DNA of 64,000 nucleotides, from positions 85,503-149,502 of the forward strand of contig NZ_LJSD01000033.1 in NCBI RefSeq assembly GCF_001303895.1, given 5' to 3'. The stretch comes from Mesorhizobium sp. 1M-11. GTDB taxonomy: Bacteria > Pseudomonadota > Alphaproteobacteria > Rhizobiales > Rhizobiaceae. Positions 10,954 to 19,077 of this stretch are shown piece after piece (the stretch's first letter is position 1; each line of letters starts with the position of its first letter). Under the pieces are notes generated by a model, which had not been told where the DNA came from, did no database searches, and was given only the letters and a program-made list of their open reading frames with translations. The position numbers were made by a program, and so were the translations under genes.

Positions 10954-11026
10954 GGAATGCCTCCTGGAAAGCCGACAGGTGCGGACGAGGCTGCCGCAAG
11001 CCGGATTGCCGTAACCGGCCGAACCG

Positions 11027-11072
11027 GTATACATTTTCAGCAAATCAAGTATATTCGGAAAATGTCGAATAT
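11027..11072. promoter_or_regulatory. Likely operator region of the MarR/GbsR regulator
   Basis: A perfect 7-bp inverted repeat ATATTCG / CGAATAT with an 8-base spacer (11051-11072) overlaps the proposed ATG at 11062. Upstream, GTATACATTTTC (11027-11038) is similar in inverse to the GAAAATGT in the spacer. The location between divergent genes suggests autoregulation plus control of the membrane-protein unit. Confidence 0.5.
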
Positions 11073-11535
11073 GTCAATTATGGATGGCCCTCGGCAGCGC
11101 TTCATTGACGACATCGCCCGGCTTTTCGTGCCCTGGGGCGTGCCGATGACGGCCGCTCGCCTCTATGGCTACATGCTTCTCATGCCCGATGCCGTCGATC
11201 TCGACCGCATCGCCGCCGATCTCGAAATCAGCAAGAGCAGCGCCAGCGTCGCCGCGCGCCTGCTCGAGCAATACACGCTCGTCCGCCGCCGCAGCGTGCG
11301 GGGCACCAAGCGCATTCTCTACGAGGTTTCCGAGCATTATGAAGAGATGCTGGCCCAGCAGAACCGGCTGCTGGAGGCGCTGGCCAACCAGTTGCTGAAG
11401 GGTACGGAGGCCAGCCCTTCGGACAAGGTTCGGTCACGGCTGCGGGATATGGCCCGGGTCAATTTCGCCGCCCGCGATGCGATGGACGAGATGCTGCGTT
11501 CCATGAGCGCCAAGCGCGGTGGCGAAACGACCTGA
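11062..11535 (+). CDS. MarR/GbsR-family transcriptional regulator
   Basis: The 157-residue protein has a winged-helix core: YGYMLLMPDAVDLDRIAADLEISKSSASVAARLLEQYTLVRRRSV is a typical GbsR/MarR DNA-binding segment, with a C-terminal helical dimerisation part (EEMLAQQNRLLEALANQLL). GbsR-like regulators often control osmolyte or membrane functions. It is divergent from the two-gene membrane/methyltransferase unit. Three in-frame ATG codons lie close together (11062, 11071, 11080); the first has a short GGA motif close upstream and the second a wider spacing, so the start is uncertain by up to six residues. Confidence 0.85.
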   Translation: MSNMSIMDGPRQRFIDDIARLFVPWGVPMTAARLYGYMLLMPDAVDLDRIAADLEISKSSASVAARLLEQYTLVRRRSVRGTKRILYEVSEHYEEMLAQQNRLLEALANQLLKGTEASPSDKVRSRLRDMARVNFAARDAMDEMLRSMSAKRGGETT

Positions 11536-11543
11536 AACGCCCT

Positions 11544-12983
11544 CTAGTTCAGCAAACGCACCAGCCATAGCGAGAGCATCGGCAAGGCGGTGAGCAGCGC
11601 CAACCGGATCACGTCGGCGATCACGAAGGGCATCACCCCTCGATAGGTCCGGGTAATCGGCACGTCGCCGGCGATCTTGTTGATGATGAACACGTTGAGT
11701 CCGATCGGCGGCGCGGCAAGCCCGATGCCGACCACAACCAGCACGAGGATGCCGAACCAGATCGCCACATCCTCGGCACTCATGCCGAAATCCAGCGCCA
11801 GCACGATCGGCACGAAGACCGGCAGGGTGAGCAGGATCATCGCCAGTTCGTCCATGACCGCGCCCAGCACGATATAGACGAGCAGCATGCCGACCAGCAC
11901 CGCATAGGGCGCCATGCCGGAATTGCCGATCATCTCGGCAACCGTGGTCGGCATGCGGGTCAATGCCAGGAAGGCGCCGAACACCTCGGCACCGAGCAGG
12001 ATCAGGAAGATCATGCCGGAGGTCTCCGCCGTCTGCAGCAGTGCCTCGCGCATGTTGCGGATATTGAGCTTGCGCTGCGCCAGCCCGAAGACAAGCATGA
12101 CGATGACGCCGACCGCGGCGCCCTCCGTCGGGGTGAAGACGCCGCCATAGATGCCGCCCACGACAATGACCGCAACGGCGGCCGCGGGCACCAGTGCGAA
12201 ATCGGCAACCAGCAGTACCAGTCCGATAGTCGCAGCCAGCACAGCAGCCGTGATGCTGACCAGCCCAAAATAACCGACACCAACGGCGGCCAGTGCGAGC
12301 AGGCCACCGGCTGGCCGCGCCCAGGCTGGTTGCGGCAGGCGTTCGACCTCGCGCTCGACCGGCGGCGCAAGCTCCGGCCGGCGCCGAACGACGACGGCAA
12401 TCGCGATGCAGTAGAAGGCGGCGGCAAGCAGGCCTGGGATGAGAGCCGCCTGGAACAGCTTGGCGATGTTTTGCTCGGCGGTGATGGCATAGATCACCAG
12501 GATGACCGAGGGCGGGATGAGAATGCCCAGCGTGCCGCCTGCCGCGATCGTGCCGGTGGCAAGGCCGAGGTCGACGCGGGCCCGGCGCAGTTCCGGCATC
12601 GCCGCGCGCCCGAATGTCGCCGTGGTCGCGACCGAGGAACCGCAGATGGCGCCGAAGCCGGTACAGGCGAGAATAACGGCCATGGGCAGGCCGCCACGCG
12701 TCTTGCCCAGCCGCCGCTCCGCGGCCTGGAACAGGGTTGCCGCCATGCCCGAACGCTCCGCCAGCGCGCCCATCAGGATGAACAACGGTATGACCGACAG
12801 CGTGTAGGAAGCGAACTGCCGGTAGGTGTTGGTCTGCAGATAGTAGAACAGCGCATTCCAGCCGGAGAGGTAGGCGTAGCCGCCTGCCCCGACCACCAGC
12901 ATGGCGAGCGCGATCGGCATACGGATGGCGATCAGGATCAGCATCGCCGCGAACCCCAGAAGGGCGAGTTCGACGCCGCTCAC
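11544..12983 (-). CDS. TRAP transporter large permease, DctM type
   Basis: The 479-residue inner-membrane protein has the DctM fold: many membrane segments and the family motifs RMPIALAMLVVGAGGY, SVIPLFILMGALAERSG, TGFGAICGSSVATTATFGRAAMPE and GTLGILIPPSVILVIYA. It is the sodium-driven permease of a tripartite ATP-independent periplasmic transporter. The start is GTG at 12983, overlapping the dctQ stop as GTGA, with GGAGG eight bases upstream. Reading further upstream in the same frame gives only antisense-like sequence inside dctQ. It closes the dctP-dctQ-dctM operon. Confidence 0.92.
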   Translation of the reverse strand: MSGVELALLGFAAMLILIAIRMPIALAMLVVGAGGYAYLSGWNALFYYLQTNTYRQFASYTLSVIPLFILMGALAERSGMAATLFQAAERRLGKTRGGLPMAVILACTGFGAICGSSVATTATFGRAAMPELRRARVDLGLATGTIAAGGTLGILIPPSVILVIYAITAEQNIAKLFQAALIPGLLAAAFYCIAIAVVVRRRPELAPPVEREVERLPQPAWARPAGGLLALAAVGVGYFGLVSITAAVLAATIGLVLLVADFALVPAAAVAVIVVGGIYGGVFTPTEGAAVGVIVMLVFGLAQRKLNIRNMREALLQTAETSGMIFLILLGAEVFGAFLALTRMPTTVAEMIGNSGMAPYAVLVGMLLVYIVLGAVMDELAMILLTLPVFVPIVLALDFGMSAEDVAIWFGILVLVVVGIGLAAPPIGLNVFIINKIAGDVPITRTYRGVMPFVIADVIRLALLTALPMLSLWLVRLLN

Positions 12984-13483
12984 GCGCGGCCTCCGAACTT
13001 CAAGACGGCAACCGCCAGAGCACCGACGAAGGCCACCGCCGCGAGTGCTGCGCAGATGGCGTAGACCGGCCAGATCGGCCAGGAGATCTGCACCATGGTT
13101 TCGTTGTATTGGAAGGATTCCTGCGCACCGGAAACCAGCCCCCAGGCAAAGAAGCCGAGGAAGGCGGCAAGTACGAGATCCCAAACGGCGTCGATCGCTG
13201 CATTCATCCTGGCCGGCAGTCGCTGCGTGAAGGTATCGACCGCGATGTGGCCGTTGCGCATCTGCGTGTAAGGCAGGAAGGCGAAGACAGCGACGCCGAT
13301 GCCGATTTCGACGAATTCATAATCGGCGGGGATCGGTTTGTTGAACAGCCAGCGGCCGATCACGCTCGTCGTTACGATGCCCGCCACGATCAGGATCAGG
13401 ATGCCGCCGGCAATCGCCACGGCCCCCGCTATTCCTTCGACGGCCCGGGCGAAGCGGCCCGACGGCTCGGATTGCGCCTCCAT
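12980..13483 (-). CDS. TRAP transporter small permease, DctQ type
   Basis: The 167-residue protein has four membrane segments and DctQ features: SVIGRWLFNKPIPADYEFVE, the YTQMRNGHIAVD motif and a C-terminal WPIWPVYA segment. It links the periplasmic binding protein to the large permease. The ATG at 13483 has a strong GGGAGG upstream. It shares four bases with dctM, which implies translational coupling. Confidence 0.9.
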   Translation of the reverse strand: MEAQSEPSGRFARAVEGIAGAVAIAGGILILIVAGIVTTSVIGRWLFNKPIPADYEFVEIGIGVAVFAFLPYTQMRNGHIAVDTFTQRLPARMNAAIDAVWDLVLAAFLGFFAWGLVSGAQESFQYNETMVQISWPIWPVYAICAALAAVAFVGALAVAVLKFGGRA

Positions 13484-13634
13484 CAAACCTCCCTCTCCCG
13501 GATTTACGCCCCGGCAGGTTCCGCAAAAGTGTCTTGCGGTTTTGCGATAAGAACCTGCGATAAAACACACGCCAGGCAGACGATGCGCGAGAAGCCACGC
13601 AAGTCCGCTTGGGCGCAATCGGCCATGGCAGGCA

Positions 13635-14690
13635 TCAAGCCGCGCTGTATTTCGTGATCAGCGCCTTGGCTTGCTCGATCATCGCGGCGCCGTCCAGCCC
13701 CTTGCCCTTCATGTCCTCGACCCATTTGTCGCGAACGGGTTGGGTCGCCTCGATCCAGCGAGCCTTTTCTTCCTCACTGATCTCGGAGAGCGTGTTCTTG
13801 CCGCTGGCCTTCACCTTGGCCGCCACTTCCGTTCCGACATCGTCCCACATCTTGCCTGCAAGCTTGGCAAAGGTCATGCCAGAATTCTTGTCGAGCACTG
13901 CCTTCAGGTCATCCGGCAGGCCGGCATAGCGGTCCTTGTTCATGGCGAGGAAGAAGGTGGTGGTATAGAGCGTTGGCGTGCCGGGAACCGAGGTGTGATA
14001 GCGGGTCAGTTCGTCGACCTTGATCGAGGGCACGACCTCCCAGGGGATCACGGCGCCGTCGATCACCTTCTGCGCCAGTGCTTCCGGAGTCTGCGGGACG
14101 GGCATGGACACCGAAACCGCGCCGAGCGCCGAAAGCGCCTCGCCGGCCAATCGGGTCGGGTTGCGCAGCTTGAGACCGGCGAGATCCTCCATCTTGGCGA
14201 TCGGCTTGTTGGTGTGGATCAGGCCCTGGTCATGCGCCCAGAAGGACAAGAGCTTGACGTCGGCAGTCTCCTTGGCGAGATGCGCATCGCCATATTCCTG
14301 CGCCGCCGGTGCATTGGCGGTTGCCTTGGGTGCCGCAACGAAAGGCAGCTCGAACACTTCCGTCGAAGGGAAGCGTCCGGGCGTGTTGCCGGGCAGAGTC
14401 CAGACGATATCGACGACGCCGTTGCGCGCCTGGTCATAAAGCTGCGGCGGCTTGCCGCCGAGCTGCATGGCCGGATAGATCTCGATCTTCAGCTTGTCGC
14501 CGCTGTCGGCGGCCACCTGCTTCGCCCACGGCTCCAGCAGCCTGGCATGCACGTTCGAGACCGGCGGCAGGAAGTGATGCAGTTTGAGCGTCACGCTCTC
14601 CTGCGCGCGGGCGCCCGTAGAGCCGAGCAGCGCCGGCGCCGCCAGAAGCGAAGCGGAACCCTGCATGAATTTCCGACGCGAGATGGCCAT
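13635..14690 (-). CDS. TRAP transporter solute-binding protein, DctP type
   Basis: The 351-residue periplasmic protein starts with a signal peptide containing SRRKFMQG, a twin-arginine-like motif, ending near residue 29 (GARA). The mature part shows the DctP fold (VTLKLHHFLPPVSNVHA..., YPAMQLGGKPPQLYDQARNGVVDIVW). The ligand is probably an organic acid: an arginine in LKLRNPTRLAGE matches the region of the conserved carboxylate-binding Arg. GGAGGATA precedes the ATG. The gene heads the dctPQM operon, and a 19-bp palindrome lies about 110 bases upstream. Confidence 0.92.
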   Translation of the reverse strand: MAISRRKFMQGSASLLAAPALLGSTGARAQESVTLKLHHFLPPVSNVHARLLEPWAKQVAADSGDKLKIEIYPAMQLGGKPPQLYDQARNGVVDIVWTLPGNTPGRFPSTEVFELPFVAAPKATANAPAAQEYGDAHLAKETADVKLLSFWAHDQGLIHTNKPIAKMEDLAGLKLRNPTRLAGEALSALGAVSVSMPVPQTPEALAQKVIDGAVIPWEVVPSIKVDELTRYHTSVPGTPTLYTTTFFLAMNKDRYAGLPDDLKAVLDKNSGMTFAKLAGKMWDDVGTEVAAKVKASGKNTLSEISEEEKARWIEATQPVRDKWVEDMKGKGLDGAAMIEQAKALITKYSAA

Positions 14691-14796
14691 TCCTATCCTC
14701 CCTGGAACAGTCGATAGTTAACGCGTTATCTAGAACGTGGAACTTGTGGGCTGGCAGGAGGCTTGTCAAGCAGATCTGCCCCAGGCCAGCGGCCAA

Positions 14797-14815
14797 AATT
14801 TCACAATGTGAAATT
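14797..14815. promoter_or_regulatory. 19-bp perfect palindrome upstream of the TRAP operon
   Basis: AATTTCACAATGTGAAATT is a perfect inverted repeat (nine-base arms around one A). It sits 107 bases upstream of the dctP start and downstream of the GNAT gene, a promoter position for the TRAP operon. Its form suggests a dimeric regulator; no gene for one is adjacent, so it probably acts in trans. Confidence 0.65.
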
Positions 14816-14885
14816 GGTAGCGCCCTTGACCACGGAAGCCAATGCCACGAAACGCGTTTCGAACGATCACTTGCCAACAGCCCGA

Positions 14886-15368
14886 TCAATCCCGCAACAG
14901 CTGGACCATAACCAACGCCTTGCCAAGCAGGGTTTCTGTCTCGCCTGCCAGCTCGAAACCGCAACGGCGGTAGAAATTCTCGACTTCCAGCGCGGCGACG
15001 ACCTTCAGCACCGTGGCACCGGACACTCGAGCACGCTGTCTGGCGTCTTCGACCAGTGCCCTGCCGATACCTTGGCCTGCCATTTCCGGCTCGACGAACA
15101 GACCGTCGAGTTCCGCTTCCCCGCTACCGGTCGACAGTATGATGGCGAAGCCCGCTACCTTGCCATCGACTTCGGCAACCACGGCGGAACCGTCCCGAAG
15201 ATGCTCGGCAGACAGATGCACGATGCTTCGGTCCTGAAGCAGGGCACCCCGATAGGCCGGATGCACCAGTGAGGCCCGCCACTGCAACTCTTCGAGTGCT
15301 GGGCGCTCGGCGGGACCCGCATGGCGCAGGACCATGAAGGGCCGTTTCGACGCTGTTTTCTCTGCCAT
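14886..15368 (-). CDS. GNAT-family N-acetyltransferase
   Basis: The 160-residue protein has the GNAT core: an ELDGLFVEPEMAGQGIGRALVED segment with the acetyl-CoA-binding QGIGRAL (motif A) and a C-terminal ALEVENFYRRCGFELAGE strand-helix. It would transfer acetyl from acetyl-CoA to an amine; the substrate is unknown. It starts 12 bases after the ECF42 sigma gene on the same strand, so it is probably the third gene of the DGPF-sigma operon. Confidence 0.85.
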   Translation of the reverse strand: MAEKTASKRPFMVLRHAGPAERPALEELQWRASLVHPAYRGALLQDRSIVHLSAEHLRDGSAVVAEVDGKVAGFAIILSTGSGEAELDGLFVEPEMAGQGIGRALVEDARQRARVSGATVLKVVAALEVENFYRRCGFELAGETETLLGKALVMVQLLRD

Positions 15369-15380
15369 AGCGATACCAGC

Positions 15381-16619
15381 TCAGCTGCCCTCGATTTCGG
15401 CCAGTCGCGCTTCCAGGAACCGGCGCTCTGCCGGTTGCCGCGCCAATTCCAGCGCACGTCGATAAGAAGCCTTGGCGGGCTCCATCTGCTTGAGCCTGCG
15501 TTGCATGTCGGCGCGCGCCGCATACGCCAAGTGGTAGCCGTCGAGACCACCTTCGCCCAGCACCGCTTCCACCGCTGCCAGGCCCGCCGCAGGGCCGTCG
15601 CGCATGCCAATGGCGGCAGCGCGGTTGAGGGATGCCACCGGCGAGGGATCGACACGCAACAGCGTGTCGTAAAGGCCGACGATCTGCGCCCAGTCGGTGT
15701 CCTCGATGCAAGAAGCGCCGGCATGAACCGACGCGAGCGCCGCCTGCAGCAGGTAAGGCCCAGCCCGGCGCATGGCAAACGCGCGCTCGACAAGGCCAAA
15801 GGCCTCCGCGATCAGGTCTCTGTTCCACAGTGAGCGGTCCTGATTTTCCAGCAGAACGAGGTCGCCCGCGGCGTCGATACGCGCCGTCCGCCGGGACTCA
15901 TGCAGCAACATCAGCGCCAAAAGACCGATCGGCTCCGGTTCATCGAGCAACCCCACCACCAGCCGCCCAAGCCGGATGGCCTCGGTGCCCAGATCGGTCC
16001 GGGTCAGCTCCGGCCCTTCGGTCGCCGCATAACCTTCGTTGAAGACGAGATAGATCACCTTCAGCACGCTTTCGATACGAGCCGGCAATTCGGCGCGATC
16101 CGGTACCTCATAAGGGATAGCCTCATCGCGGATCTTCGCCTTCGCACGCACGATCCGCTGCGCGATCGTAGGCGCCGGCGCCAGATAGGCGCGTGCAATT
16201 TCTTCCGTGGTCAGCCCGCCGACCTCACGCAGTGTCAGCGCGATGCGCGCGTCCGGTGCCAGCGCCGGGTGGCAGCAGGTGAAGATCAGCCTCAATTCGT
16301 CGTCGTGGATCGTTTCCGGCAACACGGTTTCCACCGTGGTGTCGGCCAGGGCATTGAGATCCGGTATGGCCGCGGCGAGCCTGGCCTGCCGTCGCCAGCG
16401 GTCGATGGTCTTGAAACGCCCCGTCGAGACCAGCCAGGAATAAGGATTGGCTGGCACGCCATCGACTGGCCAGCGCTGCGCGGCGGCGGCAAAGGCCTCA
16501 TGCAAGGCCTCCTCCGCCGCTTCGAATCCGCCGAGCAGGCGGATCAGCGTTGCCAGCACGCGCCGTTTCTCGCTGCGGTAGACCGCCTCGATGGTGGCGC
16601 GTGCTTCGGCTTCCGTCAC
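15381..16619 (-). CDS. ECF42-type RNA polymerase sigma factor with C-terminal extension (DUF6596/TPR-like)
   Basis: The 412-residue protein has sigma-2 (about residues 10-80, with RRVLATLIRLLGGFEAAEEALHEAFA and FKTIDRWRRQARL) and sigma-4 (around 110-165, with LTLREVGGLTTEEIARAYLAPAPTIAQRIVRAKAKIR). These are followed by an extension of about 240 residues ending in TPR-like helices. That architecture and the partner YciI/DGPF gene are the hallmarks of ECF42, which lacks an anti-sigma factor; the extension is thought to control activity. The start is a GTG that directly abuts the TGA of the YciI gene. A matching ECF42 promoter is upstream of the operon. Confidence 0.9.
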   Translation of the reverse strand: MTEAEARATIEAVYRSEKRRVLATLIRLLGGFEAAEEALHEAFAAAAQRWPVDGVPANPYSWLVSTGRFKTIDRWRRQARLAAAIPDLNALADTTVETVLPETIHDDELRLIFTCCHPALAPDARIALTLREVGGLTTEEIARAYLAPAPTIAQRIVRAKAKIRDEAIPYEVPDRAELPARIESVLKVIYLVFNEGYAATEGPELTRTDLGTEAIRLGRLVVGLLDEPEPIGLLALMLLHESRRTARIDAAGDLVLLENQDRSLWNRDLIAEAFGLVERAFAMRRAGPYLLQAALASVHAGASCIEDTDWAQIVGLYDTLLRVDPSPVASLNRAAAIGMRDGPAAGLAAVEAVLGEGGLDGYHLAYAARADMQRRLKQMEPAKASYRRALELARQPAERRFLEARLAEIEGS

Positions 16620-16994
16620 TCAGAGATCATCCAGGGTGGGAGGCGGCGTCGAGAAATCCACCGCAGGCCGCACCTCGATCGAGCCGATACGGGCCAGCGG
16701 ATGGGTGCTGGCCACCCGTGCCGCTTCGTTGAGGTCGCGGGCGTCGATGGCGATGATGCCGCCAAGCATCTCGCGGGTTTCCATGAACGGCCCGTCGGTG
16801 GACGACATCTTGCCGTCGCGCACCTGTACGGTCATGGCGCTGCTCGGCAGTTCGAGTGCCTCGCCGGCAACGAAATGGCCGCTTTCCTTCAGCTTCTCGT
16901 CATGGTTGGCGCACTCGGCAAGCGCGGCATTGGATTCGGCGCTGCCATCGAACAGCTTCTTGGCATCATAGTAGATCAGGCAGATATAGCGCAC
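16620..16994 (-). CDS. YciI-family protein with DGPF motif (ECF42 partner)
   Basis: The 124-residue protein is a YCII-related DGPF-domain protein: MRYICLIYYD at the start, ESGHFVAGEAL, the eponymous TDGPFMETREMLGGI motif, and a final HPLARIGSIEVRP. DGPF genes occur in operons with ECF42 sigma factors; their biochemical role is unresolved. The start is GTG at 16994, supported by AGGAGA seven bases away; the ATG seen slightly upstream is in another frame. Its stop abuts the GTG start of the sigma gene with no gap. Confidence 0.9.
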   Translation of the reverse strand: MRYICLIYYDAKKLFDGSAESNAALAECANHDEKLKESGHFVAGEALELPSSAMTVQVRDGKMSSTDGPFMETREMLGGIIAIDARDLNEAARVASTHPLARIGSIEVRPAVDFSTPPPTLDDL

Positions 16995-17020
16995 GGGTCA
17001 TCTCCTTGCGGTGTGTTGTT

Positions 17021-17057
17021 GACGCCCCTTGTCGAATGGCTCGACACGGATTCGACA
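17021..17057 (-). promoter_or_regulatory. Autogenous ECF42-type promoter
   Basis: On the minus strand a TGTCGA element (complement of 17041-17046) is followed after 16 bases by CGTC (complement of 17021-17024). This fits the TGTCGA ... CG(A/T)C signature described for ECF42 promoters in Streptomyces. A second TGTCGA lies five bases further upstream (17052-17057). The proposed start point is about 20 bases before the GTG start codon of the YciI/DGPF gene. Confidence 0.65.
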
Positions 17058-17133
17058 TCGCCCGAAAAATTTTCTCGAAAAAGTTCCGGTCCTCCGGAAG
17101 GCGCTCGAACCGCCGCCTTCCTGCAACAGGCTG

Positions 17134-17583
17134 CTAACCCAGCAGCCCCTTCACCACGCCGCTCGCCTTGCCGAAATCCATCTGCCCGGCGAATTTTTCG
17201 CGCAACGCGGCCATCACCTTGCCCATGTCCTTCACGCCGGCTGCACCCATCTCGGCAATGACGGCGCGGATCGCCGTTTCCGTCTCGGCGGCATCCATCT
17301 GCCTGGGCAGGAAGTCGCGGATGATGGCGATCTCGGCGCGCTCATTGGCCGCGAGTTCCGGCCGGTCACCATCCTCGAAGGCCTTGGCCGATTCCTCACG
17401 CTGCTTCACCATCTTGGCGAGGATCTGCAGGATCTCGTCGTCGCTGGCAGCATCCTTGGCATTGCCGCGGTTGGCGATGTCGCGATCCTTGATCGCCGAC
17501 TGGATCAGCCGCAGCGTGGTGAGCCGCGGCTTGTCGCCCGCCTTCATGGCTGCCTTGACCTCTTCGGTGACCTTCTCACGCAT
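17134..17583 (-). CDS. GatB/YqeY domain protein
   Basis: This 149-residue YqeY protein shows the typical sequence: LRLIQSAIKDRDI, KMVKQREESAKAFEDGDRPELAANERAEIAIIRDFLPRQM and a C-terminal MGKVMAALREKFAGQMDFGKASGVVKGLL. The fold resembles the tRNA-binding tail of GatB; the cellular role is not firmly known. ATG 17583 has AAGGAG upstream. It is divergent from carA, an arrangement often seen in alphaproteobacteria. Confidence 0.9.
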   Translation of the reverse strand: MREKVTEEVKAAMKAGDKPRLTTLRLIQSAIKDRDIANRGNAKDAASDDEILQILAKMVKQREESAKAFEDGDRPELAANERAEIAIIRDFLPRQMDAAETETAIRAVIAEMGAAGVKDMGKVMAALREKFAGQMDFGKASGVVKGLLG

Positions 17584-17825
17584 CGTTTTTCTCCTTGGTT
17601 TGACCTGATAAATGGCATTTCAGCCGAAATCACAAGCTTGCGGCACGAATCCCACCCTGGCGTGCCTTGCGGCGATTGACCCTGCCCGCCCGTTCACTTA
17701 TGGGAAGGCCTTGCAACCAAACTGGTTACATGGATTGGCGTGGGCAAAGCTGCCCGGCGCTTTTTGGCGCGCAATCTGAAACCGGAACGGTTGCTTCTTG
17801 TCCGCCTCTTGATGGAGAGCCCGCC

Positions 17826-19028
17826 ATGGCCGCGACCACCCCCTGGACCACCGAAAAGCCGACCGCCCTTCTGGTTCTGGCGGATGGCACGGTCATCGAA
17901 GGGCGCGGCCTTGGCGCTACCGGCTCGGCCGTCGCCGAAGTCTGTTTCAACACCGCGCTCACCGGCTACGAGGAAATTCTGACCGACCCCTCCTATGCCG
18001 GCCAGATCGTCACCTTCACCTTCCCGCATATCGGCAATGTCGGTACCAATGACGAGGACATCGAGGATTTGAACCCGGCGGTGCGCGCCGGCGCCGTTGG
18101 CGCCATCTTCAAGGCCGACGTGACCGACCCGTCCAGTTTCCGCGCCGCCGGCCATCTCGACCAGTGGCTCAAGCGTCGCGGCATCGTCGCCCTTTCCGGC
18201 ATCGACACGCGCGCGCTCACCGCGTTGATCCGCGAGAAAGGCATGCCCAATGCGGTCATCGCGCACGCCCCTGACGGCAAATTCGATATCGCTGACCTGA
18301 AGCGCCGCGCCGCCGCGTGGTCGGGTCTCGTCGGCCTCGACCTCGCCAAGGAAGTCACTTCCGGCCAGTCTTCGGTCTGGAAGGAAACACCCTGGGCCTG
18401 GAATGAGGGGTATGGTGAACAGGCCGAGCCCACCATGCATGTGGTGGCGATCGACTACGGTGTGAAGCGCAACATCCTGCGCCTGCTCGCCGGCCTAGGC
18501 GCCAAGGTCACCGTGGTGCCGGCCAAGACAGGCGTCGAGGAGATTCTGGCCATGAAACCGGATGGCATCTTCCTGTCCAACGGCCCTGGCGATCCGGCCG
18601 CCACCGGCGAATATGCCGTCCCGGTCATCCAGGGGCTGCTCAAGACCGATATCCCGGTGTTCGGCATCTGCCTCGGCCACCAGATGCTGGCGCTGGCGCT
18701 CGGCGGCAAGACCGAGAAGATGCACCAAGGCCACCACGGCGCCAACCATCCGGTCAAGGATCACACCACCGGCAAGGTCGAGATCGTCTCGATGAACCAC
18801 GGCTTCGCGGTCGACTCCAAGTCACTGCCGGAAGGCGTTGAAGAGACTCATATTTCGTTGTTCGACGGCTCGAACTGCGGCATCACGCTGAAGGGTCGTC
18901 CGGTCTTTTCCGTGCAGCACCATCCGGAAGCCTCGCCGGGTCCACAGGATTCGCACTATCTGTTCCGCCGCTTCGCCAACCTGATCCGCGCCAAGAAGGG
19001 CGAACCGGCGCTGGCCGAACGGGCTTAA
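17826..19028 (+). CDS. carA: Carbamoyl phosphate synthase small subunit CarA
   Basis: The 400-residue glutaminase subunit releases ammonia from glutamine and channels it to CarB, feeding arginine and pyrimidine synthesis. The N-terminal CarA domain is followed by a class I glutamine amidotransferase with the nucleophile Cys in [11 protein letters not shown] and the His/Glu pair in [11 protein letters not shown]. The ATG at 17826 with GGAGA upstream was chosen; a longer open frame reaches 17667 but has no family similarity before this point. carB is not adjacent; it starts about 23.5 kb away on the same strand. A strong hairpin terminator follows. Confidence 0.97.
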   Translation: MAATTPWTTEKPTALLVLADGTVIEGRGLGATGSAVAEVCFNTALTGYEEILTDPSYAGQIVTFTFPHIGNVGTNDEDIEDLNPAVRAGAVGAIFKADVTDPSSFRAAGHLDQWLKRRGIVALSGIDTRALTALIREKGMPNAVIAHAPDGKFDIADLKRRAAAWSGLVGLDLAKEVTSGQSSVWKETPWAWNEGYGEQAEPTMHVVAIDYGVKRNILRLLAGLGAKVTVVPAKTGVEEILAMKPDGIFLSNGPGDPAATGEYAVPVIQGLLKTDIPVFGICLGHQMLALALGGKTEKMHQGHHGANHPVKDHTTGKVEIVSMNHGFAVDSKSLPEGVEETHISLFDGSNCGITLKGRPVFSVQHHPEASPGPQDSHYLFRRFANLIRAKKGEPALAERA

Positions 19029-19048
19029 CGTCTCAACTTCGATAAATG

Positions 19049-19074
19049 AAAAGGCGGCCTCAGCCGCCTTTTTC
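19049..19074. terminator. Bidirectional rho-independent terminator between carA and the MFS gene
   Basis: A perfect 10-bp stem (AAAAGGCGGC / GCCGCCTTTT) with loop CTCA lies between the convergent ends and has A and T runs on the two sides, so it can serve both carA (+) and the MFS gene (-). Confidence 0.85.
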
Positions 19075-19077
19075 GTT

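Noticed and set aside
13671..14717. Open frame of 348 codons antisense to dctP
   Set aside because: Composition typical of antisense shadow; the minus-strand dctP with signal peptide and ribosome site is clearly the gene.
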